Source: Lytechinus variegatus (Eukaryota; Echinodermata; Echinoidea; Temnopleuroida; Toxopneustidae). From it: 64,000 nt of DNA. The notes under the pieces are model-generated. The model worked only from the letters and a program-made list of their open reading frames with translations, was not told the origin of the DNA and did not search any database. Position 1 is the stretch's first letter. Every line of letters starts with the position of its first letter. A program made the translations under genes and the position numbers. Below are positions 51,113 to 62,790 of this stretch, one piece after another. The stretch covers positions 38,840,510 through 38,904,509 of the forward strand of contig NC_054741.1 of the NCBI RefSeq assembly GCF_018143015.1. The letters are read 5' to 3'.

Positions 51113-51911
51113 CTAGATATTGCCAGGTCAGCCTTAGCTCGTGCAAGATTAGCAGCCTGTCCTGCCAAATCCACAGCATGCTCTACCCGGTCACTTATCT
51201 TTTTTGATCCAATAACAAAGAGTTTCTTTTTTCCTGATGCAACTAACATATTCTGTTTCCATTTGCCTTCCTCCTTCTGGCCATTAGGGTATGTCAATGA
51301 CCCGTAGCCATGTCTCTTATTGTTATGCCACTCCCCGGCATAATGGTAGCCATCTGATCTTTGGCTTGTACCATACCCCGCCCTTTTGTCCTGCTTCCAT
51401 TCACCCATGTAGACCTCAGTCACATCGTGAGAAGCCTCTTCTTCGTGCATGTGTCCCATATCACTCTCAAAACATGATGATTGCACTGAACTTGTGCTCA
51501 TAGTACTTTCGTTACTCTTTAGTGAGTCTTGATGTTTAAGGTTGTGTCTCAGAGAAGCGACACTGCCCCCGCTTTCTACCAAAGAATCTCTGTTCCTGTC
51601 TTTCCTACGTTTGCTCCTAAACCCACCCATGAGTGTCCTACTCCTCCGCGAGGTCTCATTCCGCTTAAGTGTGGCACTCTTGGTGCTTTCCAAGTCGGAG
51701 GTACAGTCGTCGGAAACGTCCATTGCAAACCCTCCCCGCTGTCCAAAGTTTTCTGGCGAGCTCGCGATGGAACCATTTTCATGTTCGCTGCGTAACGATG
51801 TGAGGGATGTCCGTAGTGATGGTCTAACGATAGAAGCCATGCCATATGGAACACTGTTTCTGATCCCGTAGCCATGTCGCATGCCTCCTGTCCATTGTCC
51901 TTGATATATAC
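51113..51911 (-). CDS. JPH: Junctophilin, MORN repeat and helix-start exon
   Basis: Junctophilins tether the ER/SR to the plasma membrane: N-terminal MORN repeats bind plasma-membrane lipids and a C-terminal helix anchors in the ER/SR. The exon follows CATTGCAG (acceptor 51913-51912) and ends at CTAG|GTAAGA. It opens with two bases of a split Gly codon. Numbering from the first full codon, residues 1-15 (IYQGQWTGGMRHGYG) are a MORN repeat followed by NSVPYGMASIVRPSLRTSL, the very conserved joining-region start. Residues about 30-165 are a Ser/Arg-rich joining region. Residues 166-180 (VYMGEWKQDKRAGYG) and about 189-203 (YHYAGEWHNNKRHGYG) are the last two MORN repeats. From about 241 the Ala-rich backbone helix begins (RVEHAVDLAGQAANLARAKA). 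The preceding MORN repeats must be on an exon beyond the window, because no MORN-coding frame was seen in 51912-64000. Paralogue identity cannot be assigned; invertebrates usually have one junctophilin. Confidence 0.95.
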
Positions 51912-52081
51912 CTGCAATGCAAAATTTGTAAAAGTCTTCATAAAAATGTTCAATGTTAAAGAATCTTGCATAGAATAAATTTACAATTTTTTTTAACCAG
52001 TCAAGTGTGTGTTTCTGTATATCAAAAAGAATGAATTCAATCCATTCAATCAGGTCCATCCACTAAAAATACTTCTCTACT

Positions 52082-52212
52082 CAGGGGCCCCGGAATGGTT
52101 TTCAAAGTGGGGGTGGGGGCTGACCATGCAAAAAATTACAATCATATGGCACATGTTTTTTTTTAAGTGTTGGGCTGAAGCCCCCAACCCCCCACCCCCT
52201 CCCCCCCCCCTG
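52082..52212. mobile_element. hAT5-like MITE, copy 3
   Basis: Ends CAGGGGCCCCGGAATGG and a C run finishing CCCTG, with CTACT 5-bp duplications (52077-52081, 52213-52217). Confidence 0.8.
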
Positions 52213-55200
52213 CTACTGGCTTTTCGTTTGATAAAATAGTAAGAGAAAAATTATCAGAATGGGAAATCTTGTATTTCACAATCACAATTGACCTGAATTT
52301 TTAAAACGTAATCCTGATTAAAATACTACTTGTACCTATCTGTCCAGTTTTAATCAACTAGATTGGGTAAACCAATGAGCTCGTTATCAATTAGTCAACA
52401 AGACAAAATGCTACTCAACTAATGACCATATACTTACCAATTGACAACCCATCAAGACTACATGGAATGTTGATAAGCAAGACAAGTAAAAAAAAAGTTT
52501 AATTGGGTGACCTATGTCTAGGTCATGGACCTACTCTTGCTCATGGGCTGTGACCAGGTATAAATCCTGCCGGGTTATAGGTTTGATGGCCAACTATGCA
52601 CAAACAATAGGTCTCAGCCCTACAATTGTATTGTATGTAATGGTGACCAATTTGATCCATACAACAATTCCGTCATTATCAAATATTATTTAGTTTATAA
52701 TCTACAGTATATGGCCAACTTATGAAAGCTTCATTTTGCAGACCAATCTTACATTAGAGACAATACTTGCATATCTGGTGCCCACTTTATCTTTCACTAA
52801 AATTTTAGTAATACTTTTACAGACCTTTGCACATGTTCCATTGATCAACATAATACTTTTTAAAATTAATTTTTCTTGGTACATTTTTTAAATTTTTATA
52901 AGTTATTTGATTCAATGTCATATGTTGTTTGTAATTATTTTTCATGATAATTGTATTCTAGTTATTCATGTACACTGGATTTTTTTCAGACTGTTTTTCT
53001 GTTTATTTCTTGACCTCAATAAATATCAAATACGAATACTACTACTCAACATCCACTTTAGAAACAAAAATTTCTATACCTATTATTCATCTTCAGCTTT
53101 GTTTGCATTCAAAAAATAAGTTGATTGGAAACCATATCTCATTCTAATGAAATAATATTCATTTCAATATTATCTATTTACAATTCTACAGACATGGGCT
53201 TAATAGGGTACCTTCAGCCAATGAGGCTGGCCTTCTGAGTGGTATAAAAATCTTAATCTGTTTGAATCCCCTTCAACTACTAGCCAAATTCATGCTGACA
53301 GGTTCATAATTTGGCTCGCCATTTTCCACTGCAGATATGTTTATTTTGTGACACAGATTTTACTTATCTATCAATTTAATATTTTGCACTGTGCATAATT
53401 ATATAGACGTATAATAATTAGAACAGGAAAGAGCTTCCTCTTGGAAAAACACACAACACCTACAATTTCTGAGTCATATATCCTTTTTCTTTTCCTTGAA
53501 TGTGCTTGAAAATACATAACACTATATAAGTATCGTATCAAGTTTCATCATGCACTGAGAGGGAACTCCATGTGATAAGATAACCTATACAACACATGCT
53601 AGATTTCATCAATGATTAGTAAGTCACGTCTCATATTGGAAGTTTTATTAGTCCCTGAACAGTCTTTACGCAGGATCCACTATCATTACAAACATGACAA
53701 CATCTACATTATCATCGTCATCCAATGGAAATAAAACGTGACATACAAATTTCATGACAGGACAAAACAAGTTTCCGATATTACTCTTCATGGGAGGATT
53801 TTGTTTTATAATATGCGTTTTTTGTTAGTAGGGTCATTTCCATACTATTAAAAGAAAGAGGGGGGTTAAAAAATATGAAGGTCCTGATTCATGAATATGA
53901 AATTATCTCCCAAAAGTAGAGTAATGTGCCTTTATTAGGAGAATATTTTTGTAGCTATCATTTCATAAAATAAGATAATCATTTGTTAACGATCATAAGT
54001 CAGGTTCAATGGTTATAATTACCTGAAATTTTAAATGAACACTGCACCTTCTCCTGAAAAAAAACATTTTGGTTGGAGGTGTGACCAAAATATATTTTTA
54101 GGCTACTATCTCGTTTTATGACAAATTTCCTATGAATAGATTTTGATAAGTCTACACAAATGCTATCTTATTGGGGGAGGGTAAATGTCCTAAATACAAA
54201 TGATTTAGAACAGAATACCAAAACTGAAACATCTTTTTACTAAATAATGACGGAAATACAGGATCCAAGGATTAGGTTTAAATCGGAGTAACAGGCAAAA
54301 CCACAACATTCTACTTGCAAAACATGTCACACCCTAAAGGAACCAAAGGGAAGCTGTACAAATTAAAAAAAGAAATCCCAACAAATTATATTCAGAAGAA
54401 TAGAAGAAGGTTGGATGAGCGCAACCGATTTGGGAGACACTTTCAAACAAGAGTTCCCACTCTTTAGAGAAGCCCCCTGAGGCCGTCTGACGTCCTATAA
54501 CTCCTTGCCTTCTTACACCCTAAGGTAATTCTTGTCATTACCCACCTCATTTAATCCAATTCTAAGGGTCTGTGGTTGGTTGATGCCACCTGAGCACCTG
54601 TTATAACACACAATAAGCAGCACCATGTGCATGCCTCTAATATCACATATCTATATTACACACAGAGCAATGGATAGTTTGCAATCTACGTCTGTGCACT
54701 GTATATCAACTCATTCTGTATAAAGCGTGTTTCCCTAATCAACGTAATTCATCAAATTAATTAGTCAACTATGACCCATTATCAGTCTTGGAGGGTAGTT
54801 TTTTATGATCGCATCTAGGAATTGTCCTGGACATTATTCTTATCTCCCACGTCCATTACAGTGGTGTCGGCACATGCAGAGCCCTCCTCATTAATGCAAC
54901 CATCTAGAATTAATGCAAAATATATGATTATGAGTCAGGCGTTAACATATTAAGGTTCTTGTTTTACCAGTCATGATAAGAATCAAACGATATAAAAAAT
55001 TACCATGTGGGTGTTTGATGCTGAAAATTCTAGAATTGCATTGTGGAGAGAGATACGACTTCTCTTAATATCTAATATTGTGTTGAAATTAAAATTGTAT
55101 TAAAAGATCGATGCATATGCGAGAGATTGTTTATTCATTCTCTAATAACCATTAAGAGTCTTAAAGGATTAATGCAGCAGTTCTAGTTATAGAATAATTG

Positions 55201-56420
55201 CATAGGCTATCATTATTTTATGTAAATAATCATATTAATCATCTGCTTTATTAATTCCAAAATAAACTCTATTAATGAAAAAAATATTCATCCTGCATCT
55301 TAATTATCAAAAATATCATAAATCTGTAAAAACTAATGTTGAATTTCTACTTTTCATCAGACAACATAAATACATGTAGATACGTTTTAAGATTCATTTC
55401 TAGGGCTCAGTTATATACACATTCTATTATAAAACAAGTTCAAGGATGTAGCCAGGAGTAAGCGTGTATGCAAGTCGCATGTTTATGCCTAGATTCTACG
55501 CAACCTCCTATCTCTGCATTTTTGCGCATGAGCTGTGCATTTTGGATGCACTGTTTTCCCCATAATACGTAAAAAACTGAGACGCCATTTGAAATGTGTG
55601 TTCTTTCAAAGGAAAGGCACTCTGCCCATGCTTAGGTGCGCAGACTAGGTATGCCTGTGATGTCATTATAGAAAGCAGGTTTGACCTCTTCATCTGTGCA
55701 ATCCTGGCAAATTTTGAAGGGTTCAAACAATTTTTCCACTACAAATGCATACTGCTGACCTATTTTATAAAACAAATAATGCACATTTTAAAATTCATAC
55801 TGCTAATGCTAATAAAGGCATGTTGGATATTCGCATGTTACAATTACCCTAGAGTGCACTGCATCACAATAACACACACATGCATTATTTGTATGCTATG
55901 ATTAATATGTGGCGTTGCTACTCTATACTAGCCACCATATTGGCATTCACGAATAAATCCTACATCAGGTACAAATTTAATCCATAAGGGACAAAATTGT
56001 GCATTATATTGTAAATGAATTTCTTCCACAAGGGTAATGGATTCCATCTCATATTGGAAACTTGGCAAACTGGCTAACCACCCTAACAATAATTTATTCA
56101 TCTCATAACTTTGTGAAAATTTTCTTTAGAAGGTGTAGATATCAGCATTGTAGATGTTTACCACAGGAAATACTGAAAAGGACAAGAGCAGAAGATTTGC
56201 AATTGAGATTTAGAAAGACAAAATGAATTAACCAAATGGGAGAAAAGTGGTGAGGAAATGATTGAAGAATACAAAGAATTGTTTTCCTTAGCAACACCTA
56301 CAGAAAAAAACTGAGATCATACTGTGTGTTGAAACAAGGGGTTTAATTACAACACTTTAACTGGCAAAGGAGATGCATTTCATCTTTTTTAACTTTTGAA
56401 TCTTTAAATGTCACCCTATT

Positions 56421-56654
56421 CAGTGGCGTAATGAGCCAAAAACAGTTGTGGGGATTAGATATGGCATATTGGGCAAAATTTGTGAAATGTTGCAAGTGAG
56501 CGAACATAAATTTTGACATTTATATTACAAAAATCAAATTTTGTAATACATTTGACATAGAATTCAGAAAATTATATGTTTCACCCTTGTCTCTTTGCTT
56601 TTTCCTTTTTTTCTTGGTTGTGAAGGTTCCCCCCCCCCCCTCTGTATGTCACTA
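56421..56654. mobile_element. hAT-like MITE
   Basis: Left end CAGTGGCGTAATGAG, right end the complement of TAGTGACATACAGAG, 8-bp flanks ACCCTATT and ACCCTGTT (one mismatch), and a C10 run near the right end. Confidence 0.65.
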
Positions 56655-59039
56655 ACCCTGTTGGTTGTACAAAATTCTGTCAAATTTAAGACAATATTTT
56701 TTCATGTTTATTGTTCATTTTTTAAATTCAGATTTTCAGGAAGAAAACTAAATCTATATCATTAAACTAAGTTATTTCTTAATTTTTCTTGACAATCATC
56801 ATCTACCAAATTCAAGAACCACTGGAGATATAAGAAGTAGTATTCCTAGAACAATCATGTATATACTTAGTGCTGTATCAATGTAGTTTTCTAAATATCC
56901 AATTATACTGAATTGGATTAGATTATTATATTGTAATGAAAAATATCTGATGATTACACGTGATACCATTTAAGCACCTCCTTGTAAGTCTGTAATTACT
57001 CCCAAAGAGGTGATGAAATGATCAGGTTTTTTAGCACTGTTGTTTTAATAGATGGATATGTATATAGCCAGGACTAATGTAGCACAGCATGATGAATAGC
57101 TCATCACATTAGGAGATGTATATATAGTAGTGTAAACACCTCAGGTATCCCAATGGACCTTCATTTGCATCAACTTCTTTTACAAAGCAAATTCCAGAGC
57201 AGCCAACCTTTAAATGAGCAAATTACTATTCTGTATCTCCAAACTAAGTATTTTTCCATCAAATTTTTTTACTCTTATTCTCCCAGCTTAGATGTTATGG
57301 ATATGACCAGGCTTTACGCATGTATGGAAGGCAAACATGGTCAGAATTCATGAAGGTCTTCTCCTGGCGCACATGCTTGATAGTGCAACTACAAAATGAA
57401 GCTACAGAAATCACACTTCCAACTCCTTTTTAGACATAACTTTACCCTATAAGCTTAGGTGGTTTGACTGTTGTTTAGAGCAGTTATTTTTGTTTAAACC
57501 CTTACAGATACAATGTAGAGATGCTTTCCACATGTTGTTATTTGTATGGATAACAACACAATCACAAGTCATATTTTTAAAAGAAACTTTCATATTATAT
57601 TCTCATTGATATTTGTTATTGATAATAGTATTTTGTAAAAGTTGTCAAGTCTGAAATTCATCAATAGAAGATAAAGAAAGAGGTGGAAAGAAAAATCAAA
57701 CATGAACCCAAATATGAAGTATTCTTTACATTATAAAGCTAAAACAATGTTATTTGAATTAAAACACAAAATCCAAACTTAATTGCTGAGTTATATATAT
57801 CTTCCACTCTTTCTCTCTTCTCCTCTCCTCTCCCATCTTCTCTTTCCCTCTTCCAACCTCTCTTCCTCTTTACCATCATTTCTTCATAACTCTATATGTT
57901 CTACTGGTCTATTATTTTTTTTCATCAAGCTTGCAGAAGGAGATCACCTTGGTGACCAGACATACAGATCAATAGGAGCAAATAAATTTTCAATCAAAAG
58001 AGGAATTGTCCAGATATTATAGATTTCTTATCAAAATCTCTCTGTCATATGACAATTTGCAGAAGAGCAGAATGTCAGTCATCACTGATTATTATCATTC
58101 AAATTAAAGTAGAAAATCATAATAATGGTTTGTTTGATTCAATCAGTTTCTCAGAGGAAGATCTTTTGTGCCTAGGCATTCATTATTACAGTAAGGATGT
58201 CCTCCTACAAACCAGATAATTAATTCCTTCATTAGCTGTGAGATCATCTACCCATGATGTACAATTATCATAGCATGGGGCACTGTATACATACAGAGTT
58301 AGTTTTGCTAAGGTAAAAAAATCATGTAATAAAGTACTCATCCCAACTTTGCCAGAAAATATAAGGGAATTGTACATGTTAATAATTACATATAAATATT
58401 GTCTCCTTTATTTTAAGGAATATAGTAGCTCGTATGTGTGTAGCAAATGTTTTCTACTGTATTACAAATTGGGTTACATAATGATCTTCTCTGTTATAGA
58501 GGAAATTTATAGACAACTTTCCAAGAACAGACATGCCAATTACGCAATGAATGATGGTCCTATTACACTCAACTGAACTTTATCTTGTTATATTCAGTAA
58601 TCCAACAACAAATCTAATTCATCACGGACAATTAATTCAAAGGAATAGAATGATAAGGTTATTTGTCATACTGTAATCTTCAGGAGCATTTTCTTTGAAT
58701 GTCAAGAAATGGCGAATTCTCAGAAGACTTGGAGCTTGGCATTTACTTCTTGTCTCGAGATGGAGGATCATAGACTAGCAGGTTAGACATGCATCCATCC
58801 TTCTCTTGGGTCTCTTAATAAACTTATGGACTATTGGGATAAAGGTCTCTGTATTATCGTGAAAAAAAATACAGTCTAAAAGCTTATTTACTTTGAATTT
58901 CCTAGTGTTAAAAATTACTCCAAAATCATTTTAGTGACAAAAAAATCAGATTAATTCAGTCTACTTAGATTTTAGAGACAGTTTTCAAAGCAAAACTAGT
59001 TTTCTAAAACATATTTAAAACTGAACCATACTACCATTC

Positions 59040-59162
59040 ATAATAATCGAGTGTTATTTGTGATAAGTGATAATAATAGCAGTGCCTTTTTAAAGCGCCA
59101 TGAGCACCGAAAGGTGGACCTGTGCGCTATATAAGTAGCCACCATTATTATTATTATTATTT
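59040..59162 (+). repeat. SINE 3' end
   Basis: AATAATAGCAGTGCCTTTTT, AAAGCGCCATGAGCACCGAAA and GCGCTATATAAGTAGCCACC followed by (ATT)n. Confidence 0.65.
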
Positions 59163-59857
59163 TACCCCTTGTGTAATTATAGCAAGGAGCACTTTTAATA
59201 TTGCAATTCACATCTATTTTCTCTGTACAAAATGAAAAACATTGATCCTAAGATCAACTATAGAGTATTCTACAAACTCCTTTCATGGAGAATTTTGTGA
59301 AGAAATAGAACCCGTTTCTGGGTCCCATTTATATGTAAAAAAGACAAGTAACTAAATAAAATGAAATTCCGGAAATCAAATGCAACTTGCTTTTTAACTA
59401 GGCCTGGGACTTTCGGGTTTTTTTCTTTTCGGGTACCCGTGGTAATTTTCGGGCGGGTACCCGGGTACCCGAAAATCATGTCGCTCGAAATATGACTGGT
59501 GGAAAAAACCCATAGGTGACGTCATCCAGCCACTGCGACGCAAGCCAATTTATGAATGAAAATATAGTAAGCATGCGCATTGCAAGCCTCAGCCCCACGC
59601 AGTATTCCGTCAAAAAAAGTCTGCAATACTGTGTCACCTCGTACCAAACTCGACCTAGAATTCCACTTTCCTTTATTTCATATGAATTATGAAAGGTATT
59701 CTCAGAGGATCTGTTTTCCCACCGATACGGCACTGGTAAGCAAATTTTTATTACTTCTTGCTTTTCCGTCAAAATCTTACGAAGTAGCGTCGATATTACA
59801 TCGTGTTCGTGAATTTCTAGAATCTATCGCTACGTGAACAAAGTCAATTGATTTCCG

Positions 59858-59974
59858 GGTTTCGGAGCGTCGAATGCACCAGCCAATCACGATCGTGTTA
59901 CCATTTTTGGTTTATGATAAACTGAAAATGGTATCAAGAACGTGATTGGCTGGCGCCTCGTATGCTCCGAAACC
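59858..59974. repeat. 117-bp foldback
   Basis: GGTTTCGGAGCGTCG with CCAGCCAATCACG pairs with CGTGATTGGCTGG and GCTCCGAAACC. The centre carries ACCATTTT/AAAATGGT. Confidence 0.8.
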
Positions 59975-60993
59975 TGGGGCCCGTTTCTCAACACCGTCAT
60001 AAGTCTAACTTCTTGACTAAATCGGAGATAGTGAGCTACTTGTCCGCTAACCGTTTCACGAAGCCCTCTTTACCAAGATCGGGTACAACAACCTCACTAA
60101 ATATTTATGACACCTCCGAACCTGTCATAACTTCTTTCTTAATGACGTAGTGGCATCACGTGGGTAGACTATGACATGCAAAAGTGCCGAGAAATTTGAA
60201 AATTATAATCTTACGTAATCAATCATAGAGGTTGAAATTACATCCCAAAATAAGTGGGATATCATTGTAATACAAAGTAACTATGAAAACTGTTGGTAAA
60301 ACGCCACAAAACCATTCATTTTGAAATAGTAAAATAATCTAATCGATAAAAATTCTACTACGTCAGGCCATCCATAACTGGACTTGTATTTGTCGTTTTC
60401 AGACCCATTGACATTTGGATAAATTCTAATCTCTAATTTATGCATAGAATTTGTCAAATCGTAAGATCGGTATCAAGGATTTATAAAAAAAAGAATGTTA
60501 AACTATATTTCGATGATGTTTGGAATCGTAAAACATTGTATAATTATCATAATTTTACAAATAAAACCGTTTTGGTTTACTTTCGTAAACTATCAAAATT
60601 GGATATCCCGGGGGTACCCATCTCAACGTAAACATGTGATTTTTTAGTCATGAAATAAATTATTCATAATTCCATTTTTCAGCAATTGAATGCCCCAGTC
60701 TTCATGGTATAAGTATGTATGATGCATAATTTACCTGTGCTATTATTTTTAAAAGATGTAATTCCCAATTCATCACAATATTTGCAATTTCGTCATAATC
60801 TTTCTTTTTGAAAATTATGCTATTTTGTGACTAAGGCTACGTCTCGTCTGCTCTTTTTACCGATAGTATCGATATCAAGGTATTTTAGTTAGGAAGCCTT
60901 TCGTGAAACAGGTTTAGTAAGATTGGAACTAACTCCGTGGTTTGTGGATAAAGATATGACTAACTTGTCCAGGTGTTGAGAAACGGGCCCCTG
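59974..60993. mobile_element. nested MITE with GGGCCCGTTTCTCAACACC termini
   Basis: Left CTGGGGCCCGTTTCTCAACA and right TGTTGAGAAACGGGCCCCTG are inverted. Further inward CGTTTCACGAAG pairs with TTTCGTGAAAC. It fills the centre of the 2.2-kb hAT foldback. Confidence 0.72.
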
Positions 60994-62379
60994 GAAATCA
61001 ATTGACTTTGTTCATGTAGCGGTAGATTCTACAAACTCACAAACACGATGCAACATCGACGCTACTTCGTAAGATTTTGACGGAAAAGCAAGAAGTGATA
61101 AAATTTGCTTACCAGTGCGGTATCGGTGGGAAAACAGAACCTCTGAGAATGCCTTTCATAATTCATATGAAATAAAGGAAAGTGGAATTCTAGGTCGATT
61201 TTGGTACGAGGTGACACAGTATTGCAGACTTTTTTTGACGGAATACTGCGTGGGGCTGAGGCTTGCAATGCGCATGCTTACTATATTTTCATTCATAAAT
61301 TGGCTTGCGTCGCAGTGGCTCGATGACGTCACTGCGCTGAAAAAGAAACATGGCGGCGATTGAACGATCTCAGTCACATCGTCATCACTTGAAAAACTAG
61401 TATATTTAAGGATATTTCGAGGGTAATTGGTGAGATTCAGAATGAGACTTGTGTACTTTTGTGATGAGTTTACAATCATGTCTTACACTACGCAATACAA
61501 ATCAAATGTACGTTATACTGGTGAGCAATTTTCGGGTATCGGGTATTGATTTTTCTACCCGGGTACCCGACGCCTCCGGGCGGGACCCGGGTACCCGGGT
61601 TTTAGTCCCAGCCCTATTTTTAACCAATTTGAAGTATGCATTTGGGATCTGCGTTTGATTTCTTTTAATTCCTTTTTTCTTAGCTCTGTGTAATGAAACT
61701 TAGTCCACAACAGGCCCCTGGTGGGGCAATGCCCTCTTTCAGAAGTCTTATTGAAGCAGCTTGCTCGTCACATTTCAGAAACCACCATTATAAGTTGAGG
61801 TAACATTGTCTATGTCTCTTGTGAATGCATGTATTGATTTCTTAATGGTTCGTCTTCCAAATCATGATGATTTCTGAAACATTGTATCCCTAGAGGGGAG
61901 GGGAGGGGGTTCAATGCTTAAGGTGTCACTCATGGAACTGAGCAGTTGGATGCCTCAAATTATAAAATATTTCAACCAGAATGTTTGTATGTATGTATGT
62001 AAGCCTAATAAGGACTGGAAATAATAATCATGATGATGCTAAAACCAAAAATATACTTAGCATGTTTTTAATATACCTTTTTTTTCTTCTTCGTAAGCTA
62101 CTTTTTTCATATCAATTCTATATTCTAACCTTTTTCCTACCTCTCTCCCTTTTCTTTCCAATCCCCCTCTCTTAAATATCTGCCTGTCTATCTCTTACTC
62201 CCTGTATCTCATGATATAAATCTATTTTTTTTTCTACCGGTACTTTTATTCTGGGCTTGCCAGTAAGCGTCTTTGGCTTTTTAGCAATTCCTCTGTATTC
62301 AGATTACATATTATGTTCTGCTTCTTTGATTGTTTTTTTTTGTATTTTTGTAGCTTTTGGTACTGTTATTTTTTGTATT

Positions 62380-62485
62380 TTGTCATTTCGAATTAATTCT
62401 TATTTGTATTCTTGTTTGTATCTTATCATGATTTTATATTGTACAATTTGAATTTGAATATGGAAATAAATGAATTGAATTGAAA
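62380..62485 (+). repeat. LINE-like 3' tail
   Basis: TTGAATTTGAATATGGAAAT followed by AAATGAATTGAATTGAAAAA looks like the 3' end of a non-LTR retroposon ending in short tandem units. Confidence 0.4.
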
Positions 62486-62503
62486 AAAAAATGTTATTAA
62501 TGG

Positions 62504-62560
62504 CTCTGTGGTAGAGCAACTATCATCATGAATAGCAGGTTGTGGGTTCAATCCCTCCTA
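62504..62560 (+). repeat. tRNA-like SINE head
   Basis: TGTGGTAGAGCAAC (box A-like) and GTGGGTTCAATCCC (box B) with tRNA-like spacing, starting just after the LINE-like tail. Confidence 0.5.
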
Positions 62561-62576
62561 TTTCATACATACATAA

Positions 62577-62787
62577 AGGCATGGTCACGGCGCCCGAGCA
62601 TTGTTGGAGCAGTCGTGGAGCGGAGAGAAAAAAATCATCACCGCTCGCTACCGTTTACCATTTTCGATTTCGATTGTTGCTTTTTTGTTTTAGATATTTT
62701 CCCAAATTTTGAGATCAAAATTAGACCCTCTTTCCCTATACCGCTCGACAACAGCTCCAACAACGCTCGGGCGGTGTGACCAGGCCT
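62577..62787. mobile_element. PIF/Harbinger-type MITE
   Basis: 211 bp with long inverted ends: AGGCATGGTCACGGCGCCCG through AGCATTGTTGGAGC at the left and GCTCCAACAACGCTCGGGCG plus GTGTGACCAGGCCT at the right. TAA 3-bp duplications flank it (62574-62576, 62788-62790), as for PIF/Harbinger. Confidence 0.85.
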
Positions 62788-62790
62788 TAA

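Larger units (their letters stand above)
59399..61616. mobile_element. hAT foldback element, 2.2 kb, with nested palindromes
   Basis: Termini TAGGCCTGGGACT and AGTCCCAGCCCTA, flanked by perfect 8-bp TTTTTAAC duplications (59391-59398, 61617-61624). Subterminal parts are rich in GGGTACCCG. Arms of about 400 bp are inverted copies: frames in the left arm on the - strand and the right arm on the + strand give nearly the same peptide. The centre carries further inverted repeats (59858-59974 and 59974-60993). No transposase frame recognised. Confidence 0.88.

Noticed and set aside
51529..51871. Open frames of 88 to 131 codons opposite to or overlapping the junctophilin MORN exon
   Set aside because: Shadows of the real coding frame, whose MORN motifs are unambiguous.
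59476..61479. Similar peptides in both arms of the 2.2-kb hAT element, suggesting a gene
   Set aside because: The similarity is explained by the inverted arms; frames are short, lack a known domain and occur in several phases.
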